Notes: a model not told the origin generated them from the letters alone. Numbered from the stretch's first letter, positions 1 through 8,880 are shown. The stretch: DNA of 64,000 nt from Thermomonospora echinospora (GCF_900108175.1 NZ_FNVO01000022.1:1-64000); one strand, 5' to 3'. A program made the numbers and translations.

Positions 1-592
1 CACCACCACCGCCCCCGGCCAAAACGGCACCTGGACCTTCACCGGAACCACCGGCCAACGCGTCTACTTCAACTTCACCGGCGGCACCTACGGCAGCATC
101 AACTACGCCACCGTCAGCATCAAAAAACCCGACGGCACAGTCCTGATCGACTCCACACGCTGCGGCACCAGCTGCGCCTTCAACACCACCACCCTGCCGG
201 CGGACGGCACCTACACCATCACCCTCAACCCCGACGCCCACTACACCGGCGCCCTCACCGCACAGCTCTACGACGTCCCCGCCGACGCAACGGCGGAGAT
301 GACGATCAACGGTGAGGCCCAGCGGGTCACCACCACGACCCCCGGCCAGAACGCGACCCTCACCTTCGCCGGCACCGCCGGTCAGACCGTCACCATCAAC
401 CTGACCAGCAACACGTTCGGTTCCACGCCCTTCGCGGTCCGCGGCCCAGATGGCGCGACCCTGGCAAGTTCCCTTGGGTCAGGGAACGTCACCTTCTCCA
501 ACCTGACCCTCCCGGCGGACGGCACCTACACGGTGTTCGTCAACCCCGACCGCACGGCCATCGGCGGTGTGTCCGGCATGGTCACGGCCTGA
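1..592 (+). CDS. 3' part of a large repeat protein
   Basis: The frame is open from base 2 to the stop at 590-592, so the start lies outside the window and only about 196 residues are present. They form two copies of a Thr/Gly/Asn-rich, beta-type repeat of about 109 residues. Copy one begins at base 2 (TTTAPGQN) and copy two at base 329 (TTTTPGQN), a 327-base period; both end with an LPADGTYT block followed by NPD. This looks like the pre-peptidase-C-like or adhesin-type repeats found at the C-terminus of large secreted actinobacterial proteins. Copy one has a Cys pair (RCGTSC) that copy two lacks. No catalytic domain is in the visible part, so function is unknown. Confidence 0.75.
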   Translation, partial: TTTAPGQNGTWTFTGTTGQRVYFNFTGGTYGSINYATVSIKKPDGTVLIDSTRCGTSCAFNTTTLPADGTYTITLNPDAHYTGALTAQLYDVPADATAEMTINGEAQRVTTTTPGQNATLTFAGTAGQTVTINLTSNTFGSTPFAVRGPDGATLASSLGSGNVTFSNLTLPADGTYTVFVNPDRTAIGGVSGMVTA

Positions 593-872
593 CGATCCGC
601 GTCGCCCTCTACCACTCGGCCACCCGGCGGTCCGTGGCCCCGGCGGCGGACATCTCGGCCGGGCTCGGTGGGGCCGCTGTCCTCGGATGCGGCTCGCACG
701 ACCGTGCTCGCCGTACCGCTCAGGAGGGCGCACGCGTCTGTCAGGGCGCCGGGCGTCGGTCCCGGCCTGCATGGACGAAGGTCCCGGGATCGGGGGACCT
801 GTGACCGCATCGCCGACCGCGGCCGCCGCTCCACTCTGGAACCAGCACCCGAACCGAGCAGAGGAGCCGGCC

Positions 873-1736
873 ATGCCGCTGCCATCAGATCCCGTCGTCG
901 TCGGAACCGACGGCTCGGCGCACGCGGACCGCGCCGTCGAATGGGCCGCGGAGGAGGCCGTCCGCCGGAACCGGCCGCTGCTCATCGTGCACGCCGCGCA
1001 GCCGTGGCTTCCCGCCGCGCCGATGATGCCCGCGGGCGGGCTGGCCGACGCCCTGGAGGCGGCCGGGCGCGAGGTCCTCGGCGAGGCCGAGCGGCTGGCC
1101 CGCAAACGCTACCCCGACCTGGAGATCGGCACCCGCTTCGTCCCGCGGACGCCCGGTCTCGCGCTGGACCAGGAGTCCAGAACCGCCTACGAGGTCGTCA
1201 TCGGCCATCGCGGGGCGGGCGGGTTCACCAGGCTGCTGCTGGGCTCGACCGGGCTGCAATTGGCCGGGCACATCCCCGGACCGGTCGTCATCGTGCGCGG
1301 CGACGCCGAGGAACGGGCCGGTGAGGTCGTGGTCGGCATCGACCCGGCCACCGAGCACGCCACGGCGCTGGAGTACGCCTTCGAGGCGGCGGCACTGCGG
1401 AGCGCGCGGCTGCGGGTCGTGCACGGCCGACGGCCATCGCCGACCCCCGAGGCCGCCCATGCGATCGATCTGCGGGACGCCGAGGAGGAGGCCCGATGGG
1501 CGATCCTGCGGGCCACCACGGCGCTGCGCAAGCGCCACCCCGGCGTCGAGGTCGTCGAGGACATCGTCCACGACCATCCGGTGGCCGCCCTGACCGAGGC
1601 GTCCGGGAACGCGGACCTGGTCGTCGTCGGCGCCCGCGACCGTCACGGGCTCGGCGCCCTGCGGCTCGGCTCGGTCAGCCACGGTGTCATCCACCACGCC
1701 CACTGCCCGGTCGCCGTCGTCCGCCCGCGTAGCTGA
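873..1736 (+). CDS. Universal stress protein, two USP domains
   Basis: A 287-residue protein made of two UspA-type domains (roughly residues 1-145 and 150-287), which bind ATP and are linked to dormancy and stress survival in actinobacteria. Domain 1 has the full nucleotide motif G-2X-G-9X-G(S/T) as GHRGAGGFTRLLLGST. Domain 2 has GARDRHGLGALRLGS, where the second Gly is Asp, so its ATP binding may be altered. The start ATG at 873 is chosen because GAGGAG lies at 861-866 with a 6-base spacer and the next residues (VVVGTDGS) are the canonical first strand; the frame is open further upstream without support. It stands alone and is closed by a strong hairpin. Confidence 0.93.
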   Translation: MPLPSDPVVVGTDGSAHADRAVEWAAEEAVRRNRPLLIVHAAQPWLPAAPMMPAGGLADALEAAGREVLGEAERLARKRYPDLEIGTRFVPRTPGLALDQESRTAYEVVIGHRGAGGFTRLLLGSTGLQLAGHIPGPVVIVRGDAEERAGEVVVGIDPATEHATALEYAFEAAALRSARLRVVHGRRPSPTPEAAHAIDLRDAEEEARWAILRATTALRKRHPGVEVVEDIVHDHPVAALTEASGNADLVVVGARDRHGLGALRLGSVSHGVIHHAHCPVAVVRPRS

Positions 1737-1752
1737 ACGGCGGAGTTCGGCG

Positions 1753-1791
1753 CCGCGGCCGGCCGGTCTCTTGGAGATCGGCCGGCCGCGG
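1753..1791 (+). terminator. Intrinsic terminator after the stress protein
   Basis: A perfect 13-bp inverted repeat (1753-1765 with 1779-1791) is separated by 13 bases that can add four more pairs (TCTC/GAGA) and is followed by CTTTT. It lies 17 bases after the stress-protein stop. Confidence 0.8.
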
Positions 1792-1805
1792 CTTTTCGGG
1801 GCCGG

Positions 1806-2232
1806 TCAGCGACGGCGCCGGAGTCTAGATGAGGGACGTCCCGTCCCGAGGCGCCGGAGTTGGATCCACAGCGCGGGCAGCACCGCCAGGAAGATCACCA
1901 GGACCAGCGCCGGGTTGATCACCAGCAGGTGCCGATGAAACCCGACATCGTGGTGATCGCCTGCGCGATGGACAGGCTGCCGAGGATCAGCCGGTCCGGC
2001 GCCTGCTGGCTGGACTCGTGCGCCAGCCGTAGCGTGTCCTGGAAGGCGGGGTCCTCCAGCCGGCGCAGCCCCGCGTGCGCGTCGACGGCGGTGAACAGGC
2101 GGTCGACCACCAGGGCGCGCACCGCCCGGCGCAGCTGGCCTGCGCGTAGGTGGCGGCGTGCGGCAGCACGATGACGCACAGCCCGCTCGCGGCGAGCCCG
2201 GTGAGCACGGCGAGCAGGAACGACGCGGCCAT
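1806..2232 (-). pseudogene. Decayed ABC exporter membrane domain
   Basis: Three reading frames must be joined to recover a recognisable ABC-exporter transmembrane domain. From ATG 2232 the first frame gives a hydrophobic helix (MAASFLLAVLTGLAASGL). Near 2137 the homology jumps to a second frame (LVVDRLFTAVDAHAGLRRLE, then FQDTLRLAHESSQQAP), and near 1932 to a third (LLVINPALVLVIFLAVLPAL). The stop is at 1806, before any nucleotide-binding domain, so about three quarters of a normal half-transporter is missing. Two frameshifts plus truncation make a relic far more likely than sequencing error. The family call rests on the 'DRLF..V....GLRRLEDPAF' pattern typical of the domain. Confidence 0.6.
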
Positions 2233-2345
2233 CGCGCCGCGGTGCGCCCGGCCACTCAACGTGAGACGGCCGCATCCAGTGCTGCGCCGGACGGGCGGCA
2301 CACAGGTCGCCCGGACCGGGATTACCCTGTTCACATGCGGAGACG

Positions 2346-2366
2346 ACCACCGGCCCCTTTGGTGGT
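2346..2366. terminator. Possible weak hairpin
   Basis: ACCACC (2346-2351) and GGTGGT (2361-2366) can pair over a 9-base loop, followed on the + strand by TCTTTT. It lies downstream of the minus-strand secreted-protein gene, but the T-rich side points the other way, so the assignment is weak. Confidence 0.25.
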
Positions 2367-2417
2367 TCTTTTCGGGGGCGGTGGTCGCTTCCGTGGTGGT
2401 GATGGTCTACAGAGCGG

Positions 2418-3365
2418 TCAGGCCGTGTCGACGCAGATGCCCTGGGCGACGATGTAGTCCCAGTCCTGGCCGGTCGGGGTGTTCTCGACCGCGCCCGCTT
2501 CCGCCTGGGAGCCGGGGAAGACCTTCTGCAGGGAGACATGGCCGGGCGCTGAGGTGCTGATGCCCGCACCCGCGTTCACCGGGGCTCGCCCGTCAGGGCA
2601 CTGCACCACGGCGTGCTTGTAGGTCTCCGAGTCCTGCTGGGCCGACGGGTCGCTCACCACCTCGTAGCCCTGAGGGGTGTCCATGCAGACCGCGTAGACG
2701 GCCAGCCAGTGGTTTCCCCCGTAGCCGGTGGCGTCCTCGTGCGACTGCGCCCGGGCGATGTCGCCCGTGCCCGAGGCCCGCGCCGTCTGCAGCACCACCT
2801 GGCCCTGGGACTCGTCCGCGACGCCGCCGATCATGGCGCCGGTGCCGACCACCCGCTGCCGGCTCGGGTCGTCGCAGCCCACCTCCACCTGCTCTTGCGG
2901 GTCGCTGGTCGTCCCGCCGTCGTAGGCCGCATTGATGTGCCAGCCGGGGACGGAGGAGGCGTCGGCGCACCACGCGTACGCCTGCACCCACCAATTCCCC
3001 GACACCCCGGGCGCAGTCTCGGCGGCGGTGACCCGGTAGCCGTCCGACCCGTGGCCATCGCCGACGTTGTCCATCGGCTGCAACTGCGTCAACGTCAACC
3101 GCTCGGGAGCGGTGGTGCTGGTCTCGAACGTCCAGCCGCCGCCGCCGACCACCTTCTTGCCGGCCGGGCACTTGGCGAGCGCCGACTTGGGCGACACCGA
3201 ATTGACGTCCGACGGCATGACCTCGCTCTGCACCTTCTCCAGCCCGGTCAGCACCGGAGCGGCCACTGCGGCGGCCTGGCTCGGCGCGGCCACGCCGGCC
3301 AGCCCGAGCAGGCTCCCCATGCCCATCGCCGCCACCGCAAGGCGGCGGATCGCTCTCCCGGTCAT
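2418..3365 (-). CDS. Secreted Cys-containing protein of unknown function
   Basis: A 315-residue protein with a clear Sec signal: basic MTGRAIRRL, a hydrophobic stretch (VAAMGMGSLLGLAGVAA) and an APSQAAA cleavage region. The mature part has three loosely repeated segments, each with a Cys-containing strand near its start (KCPAGKKVVGGG, VGCDDPSRQRVVGTGA, VQCPDGRAPVNAGAG) and a second Cys after an aromatic strand (YAWCAD, YAVCMD, QGICVD), suggesting three small disulfide-closed beta modules. The start at 3365 is supported by GGAGAGGAAG just upstream. Similar secreted proteins occur widely in actinomycetes without known function. It is divergent from the LAL regulator, with about 130 bases between starts. 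Confidence 0.85.
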   Translation of the reverse strand: MTGRAIRRLAVAAMGMGSLLGLAGVAAPSQAAAVAAPVLTGLEKVQSEVMPSDVNSVSPKSALAKCPAGKKVVGGGGWTFETSTTAPERLTLTQLQPMDNVGDGHGSDGYRVTAAETAPGVSGNWWVQAYAWCADASSVPGWHINAAYDGGTTSDPQEQVEVGCDDPSRQRVVGTGAMIGGVADESQGQVVLQTARASGTGDIARAQSHEDATGYGGNHWLAVYAVCMDTPQGYEVVSDPSAQQDSETYKHAVVQCPDGRAPVNAGAGISTSAPGHVSLQKVFPGSQAEAGAVENTPTGQDWDYIVAQGICVDTA

Positions 3366-3493
3366 CGTTCTTCCTCTCCTCGTTCCCGACGGCGGGCGAG
3401 GGCCTCTGGCCTTCCGCCGTTCGTGCTCACGGGAACCAAGAGTGCGAACCGGGGATTGAGGGGGACATCGGGCGGCGACCCCTAAGTTGGGCG

Positions 3494-6172
3494 ATGGCCA
3501 CCCTTGGCCTTTGCGGCGGGCGACCGCATGGACGCGGGTACGGTCCGTCCGTGGGGAACGTGGGCGCGGCACCGTTTCTGGAGCGTGAGAATGCGCTCGG
3601 CACGCTTCGGGACATCATTATCGGCGCCCGGGAGGGATCCGGCCGTGTGGTGGTCGTCAGCGGTGAGGCGGGGATCGGCAAGACGACCTTGGTGCGCCGG
3701 TTCACCGAAGGGCTGAGCGGTGACGTCCGGGTGCTGTGGGGGGCCTGTGACGACCTGACGGTGCCGGAGCCGCTCGGGCCCTTGCGGGAGATCGCCGGGC
3801 AGGTGGGGGGCGGTTTCGCCCAGGTGGTCGAGGGCCACGAGTCTCGGGAGGTGGGCCGGGCGCTGCGCGCTGAACTGGCCCGCGACATGCCCTGCGTGTG
3901 CGTGATCGAGGACTGTCACTGGGCGGACGAGGCCACCCTCGACGTCCTGGCGTACGCGGCTCGGCGCACCCGGGGCCTGCCTTCGGTGCTGCTGGTCACC
4001 TTCCGTGATGACGAGCTGAGCGGGACGCATCGCCTGCGCCAGGTCATCGGGTCCGTCCCACCCGACGATCTGATCCGGCTGCCGCTGGCGCCGCTGTCGA
4101 GGGCGGCCGTCGGGGAGATCGCCGGCGCGGACGCCGACCTGGAGGCCCTCTACGCGATCACCGCCGGGAACCCCTTCCTGGTCACCGAGACGCTGGCGGC
4201 GGGCACGGACCGGGTGCCGCCGACGGTCCGCGACACGGTGCTGGCCCGTGCGGCCCGGCTGAGCGCGGCGGCGCGCGGCGTGCTCGAAGTGGTCTCGGTC
4301 GTGCCGACGCGGGCCGAGCTGTGGCTGGTACAGGCGCATTCGGGAACGGCGGCCGCGATCGACGAGTGTGAGCGCTCCGGGCTGCTGGTGGTCGAGGAGC
4401 GGACGCTGCGATACCGGCACGAGCTGGCCCGCCGCGCCTATCGGGAGTCCCTTTCGGCCCTGCGCCGGATCGAGCTGAACCGGAAGGTCCTGCGGATCCT
4501 GGAGGACAGCGGGCAGGAGCTGGCACGACTGGTTCATCACGCCGAGGCGGCACAGGACCACGATGCCCTGACCCGGTATGCGCTGGTGGCCGCTCGACGC
4601 GCGGCCGAGACGCGGTCCCACCGCGAGGCCGTGGCGCTCTTCACGCGTGCACTCCGTCACCCGGACCGGCTGGATCCGGCGGACCGGGCGGCCGCCTACG
4701 AGGCCCTGTCCGATGCGGCGGGCACCAACAACCAGCTCGGCCCGGCGGTGGAGGCGCGGCAGTCCGCACTGGCGCTGCGCCGCGAACTGGGCGATCCGCA
4801 GAAGGTGGGCGTCAACCTCATCCGGCTGTCGCGCCTGCACTGGTGGGCGGGCCGGCGGCGGGCGGCCGAAGAGAGCGCCGCCGAGGCGGTCACGCTGCTC
4901 GAAGGACACGGGCCGTCGAGGGAACTGGCGATGGCCTACGGCAATCGGGCGGCACTGCTGATGCTCGTCCAGCACAACCGCGAGGCCATCGCCGTCGGCG
5001 AGCGGGCCATGGCGCTCGCGCGCGAGGTCGGCGACACCGAGACGCTGCTGCACGCGCAGACGACCGTCGGCTCGGCGCGCATGTTCGACGACCCCGACGG
5101 AGGGCGTGAGCTGCTGAGGCAGGTGGGCGAGCAGGCGCTGGCGGCGCACCTCGATGAGGCCGTCTGCCGGGCTTTCCACAACATCGCGGCGACCGACGTC
5201 GACCACTGCCGCCTGGACAGGGCGGAGACGGAGATCGAGCACGCGCTGACGGTGGCACGGCGGTTGGAGCACCGGCGGTTCGAGGTGGAGACACTCGGCG
5301 TGCGCGCGGTGCGCGACCTCATGATGGGCCGGTGGCAGTCGGCCGTCGCGATCGTCGACGACCTGTTCGCCCTCCACGAACTGTCCGGCGTGACTCATGG
5401 GCAGGTGCTGCGCGTGCTGGCGACCGTCGAGCTACGGCGCGGCGGGCGGCAGGCGCACGCTCTCGTCGAGGAGGCCTGGCGGCTCGCCCGCCCGGCCGAG
5501 GAATTGCAGTGGACGCGCCCCACGGCGGCGCTGCGCGCCGAGGCAGCCTGGCTGTCCGGCGACGTCGACGGGGTCCATGAGGCCACTCGGGAGATCTACC
5601 CGATCGCCCTCGAATACGGCCATCCCTGGGAGGTGGGCGATCTCGCCCTGTGGCGCTGGCGTTCGGGGCTGTTGGACGGCGTCCCGGCGAACTGCGCAGA
5701 GCCCCACACGCTGGCCATCGACGGCGACTGGGAGGGCGCGGCCCGCGCATGGGAGCGGATCGGCATGCCCTACGAGCGCGCCCTCGCCCTGTGCGACGCG
5801 CCCGAACCCGAACCCGTCCTGGCCGGGCTCGGATTGCTCGACGAACTGGGTGCGGTCGCACCGGCCCGGGTCGTCCGCCGCAAACTCCACGCCCTCGGTG
5901 TGCGCGGCGTACCCCGCGGGCCGCGTCCCGCGACCCGCGCGCATCCGGCCGGACTGAGCACCCGGCAGGCGGAGGTGCTGACGCTCATCACCGGCGGGCT
6001 GTCGAACGCCGAAATCGCCAAGGCCATGTTCCTCACCCCCAAGACGGTCGAACACCACGTGTCGGCGATCCTGCGCAAGCTCCGTGTGGACTCGCGCGCC
6101 GAAGCCGCCGAGGCCGCCCGCACCCTCGGCCTGGCCACCGCCCAACCTGGGGGTGCCGGCTCCCCGGGCTGA
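3494..6172 (+). CDS. LAL-family LuxR transcriptional regulator with AAA ATPase
   Basis: An 892-residue regulator of the LAL (large ATP-binding LuxR) type, as in MalT. Near the N-terminus there is an AAA_16-like ATPase: Walker A GEAGIGKTT at residues 57-65 and Walker B with Glu/Asp at 139-140 (CVIEDCHWADEA). A long Ala/Leu/Arg-rich TPR-like region follows (about 350-780), and a C-terminal LuxR HTH spans about 821-885 (LSTRQAEVLTLI, LSNAEIAKAMFLTPKTVEHH). Such proteins switch on nearby pathways after ATP and ligand binding. ATG 3494 has no clear ribosome site; GTG 3551, 19 codons later and closer to the conserved FLERE motif, is an alternative. The likely target is either the divergent secreted-protein gene or the prenyl operon downstream. 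Confidence 0.92.
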   Translation: MATLGLCGGRPHGRGYGPSVGNVGAAPFLERENALGTLRDIIIGAREGSGRVVVVSGEAGIGKTTLVRRFTEGLSGDVRVLWGACDDLTVPEPLGPLREIAGQVGGGFAQVVEGHESREVGRALRAELARDMPCVCVIEDCHWADEATLDVLAYAARRTRGLPSVLLVTFRDDELSGTHRLRQVIGSVPPDDLIRLPLAPLSRAAVGEIAGADADLEALYAITAGNPFLVTETLAAGTDRVPPTVRDTVLARAARLSAAARGVLEVVSVVPTRAELWLVQAHSGTAAAIDECERSGLLVVEERTLRYRHELARRAYRESLSALRRIELNRKVLRILEDSGQELARLVHHAEAAQDHDALTRYALVAARRAAETRSHREAVALFTRALRHPDRLDPADRAAAYEALSDAAGTNNQLGPAVEARQSALALRRELGDPQKVGVNLIRLSRLHWWAGRRRAAEESAAEAVTLLEGHGPSRELAMAYGNRAALLMLVQHNREAIAVGERAMALAREVGDTETLLHAQTTVGSARMFDDPDGGRELLRQVGEQALAAHLDEAVCRAFHNIAATDVDHCRLDRAETEIEHALTVARRLEHRRFEVETLGVRAVRDLMMGRWQSAVAIVDDLFALHELSGVTHGQVLRVLATVELRRGGRQAHALVEEAWRLARPAEELQWTRPTAALRAEAAWLSGDVDGVHEATREIYPIALEYGHPWEVGDLALWRWRSGLLDGVPANCAEPHTLAIDGDWEGAARAWERIGMPYERALALCDAPEPEPVLAGLGLLDELGAVAPARVVRRKLHALGVRGVPRGPRPATRAHPAGLSTRQAEVLTLITGGLSNAEIAKAMFLTPKTVEHHVSAILRKLRVDSRAEAAEAARTLGLATAQPGGAGSPG

Positions 6173-6294
6173 GGGAGAGGTCCTCGTTGGTGGGCCGGTC
6201 GGCGAACGGCGGAGGGCGGCACGGCTGGTCGGCGCACGTCATCAGGTCGTCGCATCCGGCGCCGGCCGGTGGTGAGGGAGCGGGCGTGGAGGTG

Positions 6295-6318
6295 CTCGCC
6301 GGCCCGGGGGCCGGCGAG
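6295..6318 (+). terminator. Hairpin terminator after the LAL regulator
   Basis: A 10-bp perfect stem (CTCGCCGGCC at 6295-6304 with 6309-6318) over a CGGG loop lies 120 bases after the regulator stop. No T-run follows, as is common in high-GC actinobacteria. Confidence 0.6.
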
Positions 6319-6370
6319 TGCGCGCAGGTCAGTGTGTTCTCACCCCAGGGGGAGAAGTGTGATGAGTTGA

Positions 6371-6400
6371 TTGCAGGATGTGACGTGAAGTGAGGTGATA
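6371..6400 (+). promoter_or_regulatory. Possible promoter of the prenyl-synthase operon
   Basis: TTGCAG (6371-6376) and GTGATA (6395-6400) are 18 bases apart and sit about 30 bases before the first gene of the operon, in a locally AT-richer patch. The match is only moderate. Confidence 0.3.
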
Positions 6401-6430
6401 TTGCTGACAGTGTTACCCAGAGAACTGTGA

Positions 6431-6709
6431 GTGGCTATGGGGCGAGACGAGGACACCCGGGCGCACGACGAGGTGATCTACCTGGCGGCCGGGGTCGCCG
6501 ACCTGGTGATGGGCGGGATGCGGGGCGCGGTGCGGCGTCTTCCCGGCCTGGGCGAAGTGCGGCAGGAGCTGCGGGCACGGGGTGAGCTGGCGCTGCGGCG
6601 CACCGCCCAGACGCCGCCGGCGCACATGGAGGTGCTGGCCCGACGGGTGGGCGAACGCAACGCACAGGCCGGGCAGACCGGGCAGGTCGGGCCGGGCGTT
6701 GATGAGTGA
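6431..6709 (+). CDS. Small protein coupled to prenyl synthase
   Basis: A 92-residue protein of unknown function, rich in Arg, Gly and Ala, with one weakly amphipathic segment (VIYLAAGVADLVMGGMRGAV) and an Arg-rich middle (VRQELRARGELALRR). GTG 6431 or ATG 6437 could be the start. Its TGA overlaps the next gene's ATG (ATGAGTGA, 6702-6709), so it is translated with the prenyl synthase and may be a membrane or protein adaptor for it. That role is inferred only from the coupling. Confidence 0.6.
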   Translation: MAMGRDEDTRAHDEVIYLAAGVADLVMGGMRGAVRRLPGLGEVRQELRARGELALRRTAQTPPAHMEVLARRVGERNAQAGQTGQVGPGVDE

Positions 6710-7691
6710 CCTGCGGGTCCGTGTCGACCGGACGCTGGAGAAGTTCGTCGAGTCCGAGGTCGCGGCGCTGGTGGCGTTGGAGGCGGAGCTGGCGCCGGTG
6801 GCCGAGCAGGCGCGCGTCTCGGTCGCCGGGGGCAAGCGGATCCGCCCGGCGTTCTGCTACTGGGGATGGCGGGCGGCCGGGCAACCGGATGCCGAGCCGA
6901 TGGTGCGGGCGGCCGCGTCGCTGGAGCTGGTGCACGCGGCGGCCATCGTCCACGACGACATCATCGACCGCAGCCCGCTGCGCCGCGGCCGGGCCACCGC
7001 CCACGAGCGGCTCGGCGACAGCCTGGCCATCATGATCGGTGATCTGCTGCTGACCTGGGCGGGGGAACTGTTCCACACCTCGGGGCTACCGCGTACGTTC
7101 CTGGCCCGGGCGGTGTCGGCGTGGACGGCGATGGGCCGGGAACTGATCGCGGGCGAGTGCCTGGAGATCCTGCGGACCGGGGCCGCGCCGGACGTGAGCC
7201 GGTCGATGCAGGTCGTGCGGTTCAAGACCGGCTCCTACACGATCGAGTGGCCGCTGCGGATCGGTGCCGTCCTGGGCGGCGCGGCACCGGCGGTGCTGGA
7301 GGCGCTGGCCGCCTACGCCCGGCCGCTGGGCGAGGCGTTCCAGCTGCGCGACGACCTGTGGGGGGTGTTCGGCGACCCCGCCGACACCGGCAAGTCGTCG
7401 CTGGACGACCTGGCCGGCCGCAAGCCCACCGCGCTGCTGGCCCTCACTCTGGAACGGGCCTGTGCGGAGGACCGCGCGCGGCTACAGGAACTGCTGCGGG
7501 CGCCGATCCAGGACGCCGAGGCCGCGCGCATCCGGCAGATCATGCGTCGCTCCGGCACCCCCGACCAGGTCCGGCAGATGATCGACGACCGTGCCGCCGC
7601 GGCGCGGGCGGCCCTGGAACGCGTGCGCCTGCCGCCGGAGGCCCAAGGCGCCCTGACCCGACTGATCAACGAGGTGACCGCAGATGCCTGA
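6702..7691 (+). CDS. Polyprenyl diphosphate synthase (trans-isoprenyl type)
   Basis: A 329-residue member of the FPP/GGPP synthase family, which joins isopentenyl diphosphate to an allylic primer. The first Asp-rich motif is DDIID at residues 85-89 (VHDDIIDRSPLRRG) and the second is DDLWG at 217-221 (QLRDDLWGVFGDPADTGKSS); both bind the Mg-diphosphates. The GGKRIRP motif near residue 45 binds IPP. Chain length cannot be fixed from sequence. The open frame extends upstream, but ATG 6702 gives the normal N-terminus and overlaps the preceding stop by 8 bases. The 3' end overlaps the oxygenase gene by another 8 bases (ATGCCTGA), so product and oxidation are probably linked. Confidence 0.92.
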   Translation: MSDLRVRVDRTLEKFVESEVAALVALEAELAPVAEQARVSVAGGKRIRPAFCYWGWRAAGQPDAEPMVRAAASLELVHAAAIVHDDIIDRSPLRRGRATAHERLGDSLAIMIGDLLLTWAGELFHTSGLPRTFLARAVSAWTAMGRELIAGECLEILRTGAAPDVSRSMQVVRFKTGSYTIEWPLRIGAVLGGAAPAVLEALAAYARPLGEAFQLRDDLWGVFGDPADTGKSSLDDLAGRKPTALLALTLERACAEDRARLQELLRAPIQDAEAARIRQIMRRSGTPDQVRQMIDDRAAAARAALERVRLPPEAQGALTRLINEVTADA

Positions 7692-8880
7692 ACCCACCAC
7701 CCCGGCCGTTCACCCCGGCCCGACCAGCCCGGCCGGCCGCTACACCGATGCCTACCTGGACTCCCTGCGGCTGAAGGGCGACGAACTGGCCGACGCCACC
7801 GTCGACGCCCTGTTCACCAGCGGGCAGGTGTCCCGGTTCAACACGCTGATGCGCTGGTTCACCACCTCCGGGCAGGCGCTGCCCGAGGGCCTGCCCGACG
7901 CCGCCCGCGACTACCTGCAGGCCACGGCCACCCCGCCGGACTGGGTGGACTGGGCGATGATGGAGCAGGCCCGGCAGTTCTTCATCGACAACGACGTGCA
8001 CATCTCCACCGCGCTGTCGTTCGCGTCCATGCCCGCCTGCTACACCGTCCCGCACGGGGCCAAGCTGCTGTCGGCCACCCACTCGCTGGCCTACCCGGCC
8101 CGGCGGATGGCCGAGACCGGGCAGTTCACCGTCTACCTCATGCAGCCCGACGCGTTCGAGGCCGGCGGCCGGTTCCTGCCGGCGGCGCAGAAGGTCCGGC
8201 TGCTGCACGCCTCCATCCGCCGTCACCTCCAGCAGGAGGGGCACTGGCCCGAACCCGTGCCGATCTGCCAGGAGGACATGCTCGGCGCACTGATGATGTT
8301 CAGCATCCAAGTCCTGGACGCCCTGCACCGCCTGGGCATCCACATCGACCCCGGCGGCGCCGAGGCCTACTACTACGCCTGGAAGGTCGTGGGCGCCATC
8401 CTGGGCTGCGACCCGGCCACCATCCCACCCGACCTGCAGGCCGCCCGCGAGTTCTCCGACCGGTACATGCTGCGCCACATGGGCCCCTCACCCGAGGGCG
8501 CCCACCTGACCCGGCAACTGATCGACATGTACGAGCAGGTCGTCCCCGGCACCCTGCTGGACCCCGTCGTGCCCGCCCTCATCCGCTACCTGATCGGCGA
8601 CACCGCCGCCGACTGGCTCCAGGTCCCCCGCTCCCGCTTCGACACCCTCGTCCAGGCCTCCCCCACCCTGCTGGGCGTCATCGAACGCTTCGAGGACCGC
8701 GGCCCCTGGGCCGCCCAGTTCTCCGACCGCCTCGGCCGTCTGGTCTCCCACCTGGAGCTGACCTCGCTGACCCGCGGCCGTGTCATGCACTACGCCATCC
8801 CCGAAGAACTCAAACCCGACTACGGCATCCCCACCCCCGCCAACCGCTGGACCCCGCCCCCGCCCATCGACGACCTGTAG
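7684..8880 (+). CDS. DUF2236 (MpaB/Lcp-like) haem oxygenase
   Basis: A 398-residue protein of the DUF2236 family, which includes the rubber oxygenase Lcp and MpaB, b-type haem enzymes acting on isoprenoid chains. VRLLHASIRRH places a His at residue 175; an Arg and a Thr lie at 141 and 145 (RRMAET). Their spacing (Arg +4 Thr +30 His) equals that recalled for the Arg164, Thr168 and haem-ligand His198 of Streptomyces K30 Lcp. At the Lcp Lys167 position this protein has Glu144. No signal peptide is visible, so it acts inside the cell, unlike secreted Lcp. Being coupled to a prenyl diphosphate synthase, it probably oxidises or cleaves a polyprenyl product. Confidence 0.8.
   Translation: MPEPTTPAVHPGPTSPAGRYTDAYLDSLRLKGDELADATVDALFTSGQVSRFNTLMRWFTTSGQALPEGLPDAARDYLQATATPPDWVDWAMMEQARQFFIDNDVHISTALSFASMPACYTVPHGAKLLSATHSLAYPARRMAETGQFTVYLMQPDAFEAGGRFLPAAQKVRLLHASIRRHLQQEGHWPEPVPICQEDMLGALMMFSIQVLDALHRLGIHIDPGGAEAYYYAWKVVGAILGCDPATIPPDLQAAREFSDRYMLRHMGPSPEGAHLTRQLIDMYEQVVPGTLLDPVVPALIRYLIGDTAADWLQVPRSRFDTLVQASPTLLGVIERFEDRGPWAAQFSDRLGRLVSHLELTSLTRGRVMHYAIPEELKPDYGIPTPANRWTPPPPIDDL

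Noticed and set aside
2150-2560. Two overlapping + frames near the exporter relic
   Set aside because: They share sequence with the relic and the secreted-protein 3' end and look like GC-rich chance frames.
3482-5398. 638-codon minus-strand frame opposite the LAL regulator
   Set aside because: Low-complexity Gln/Arg/His-rich translation typical of GC-rich antisense frames.
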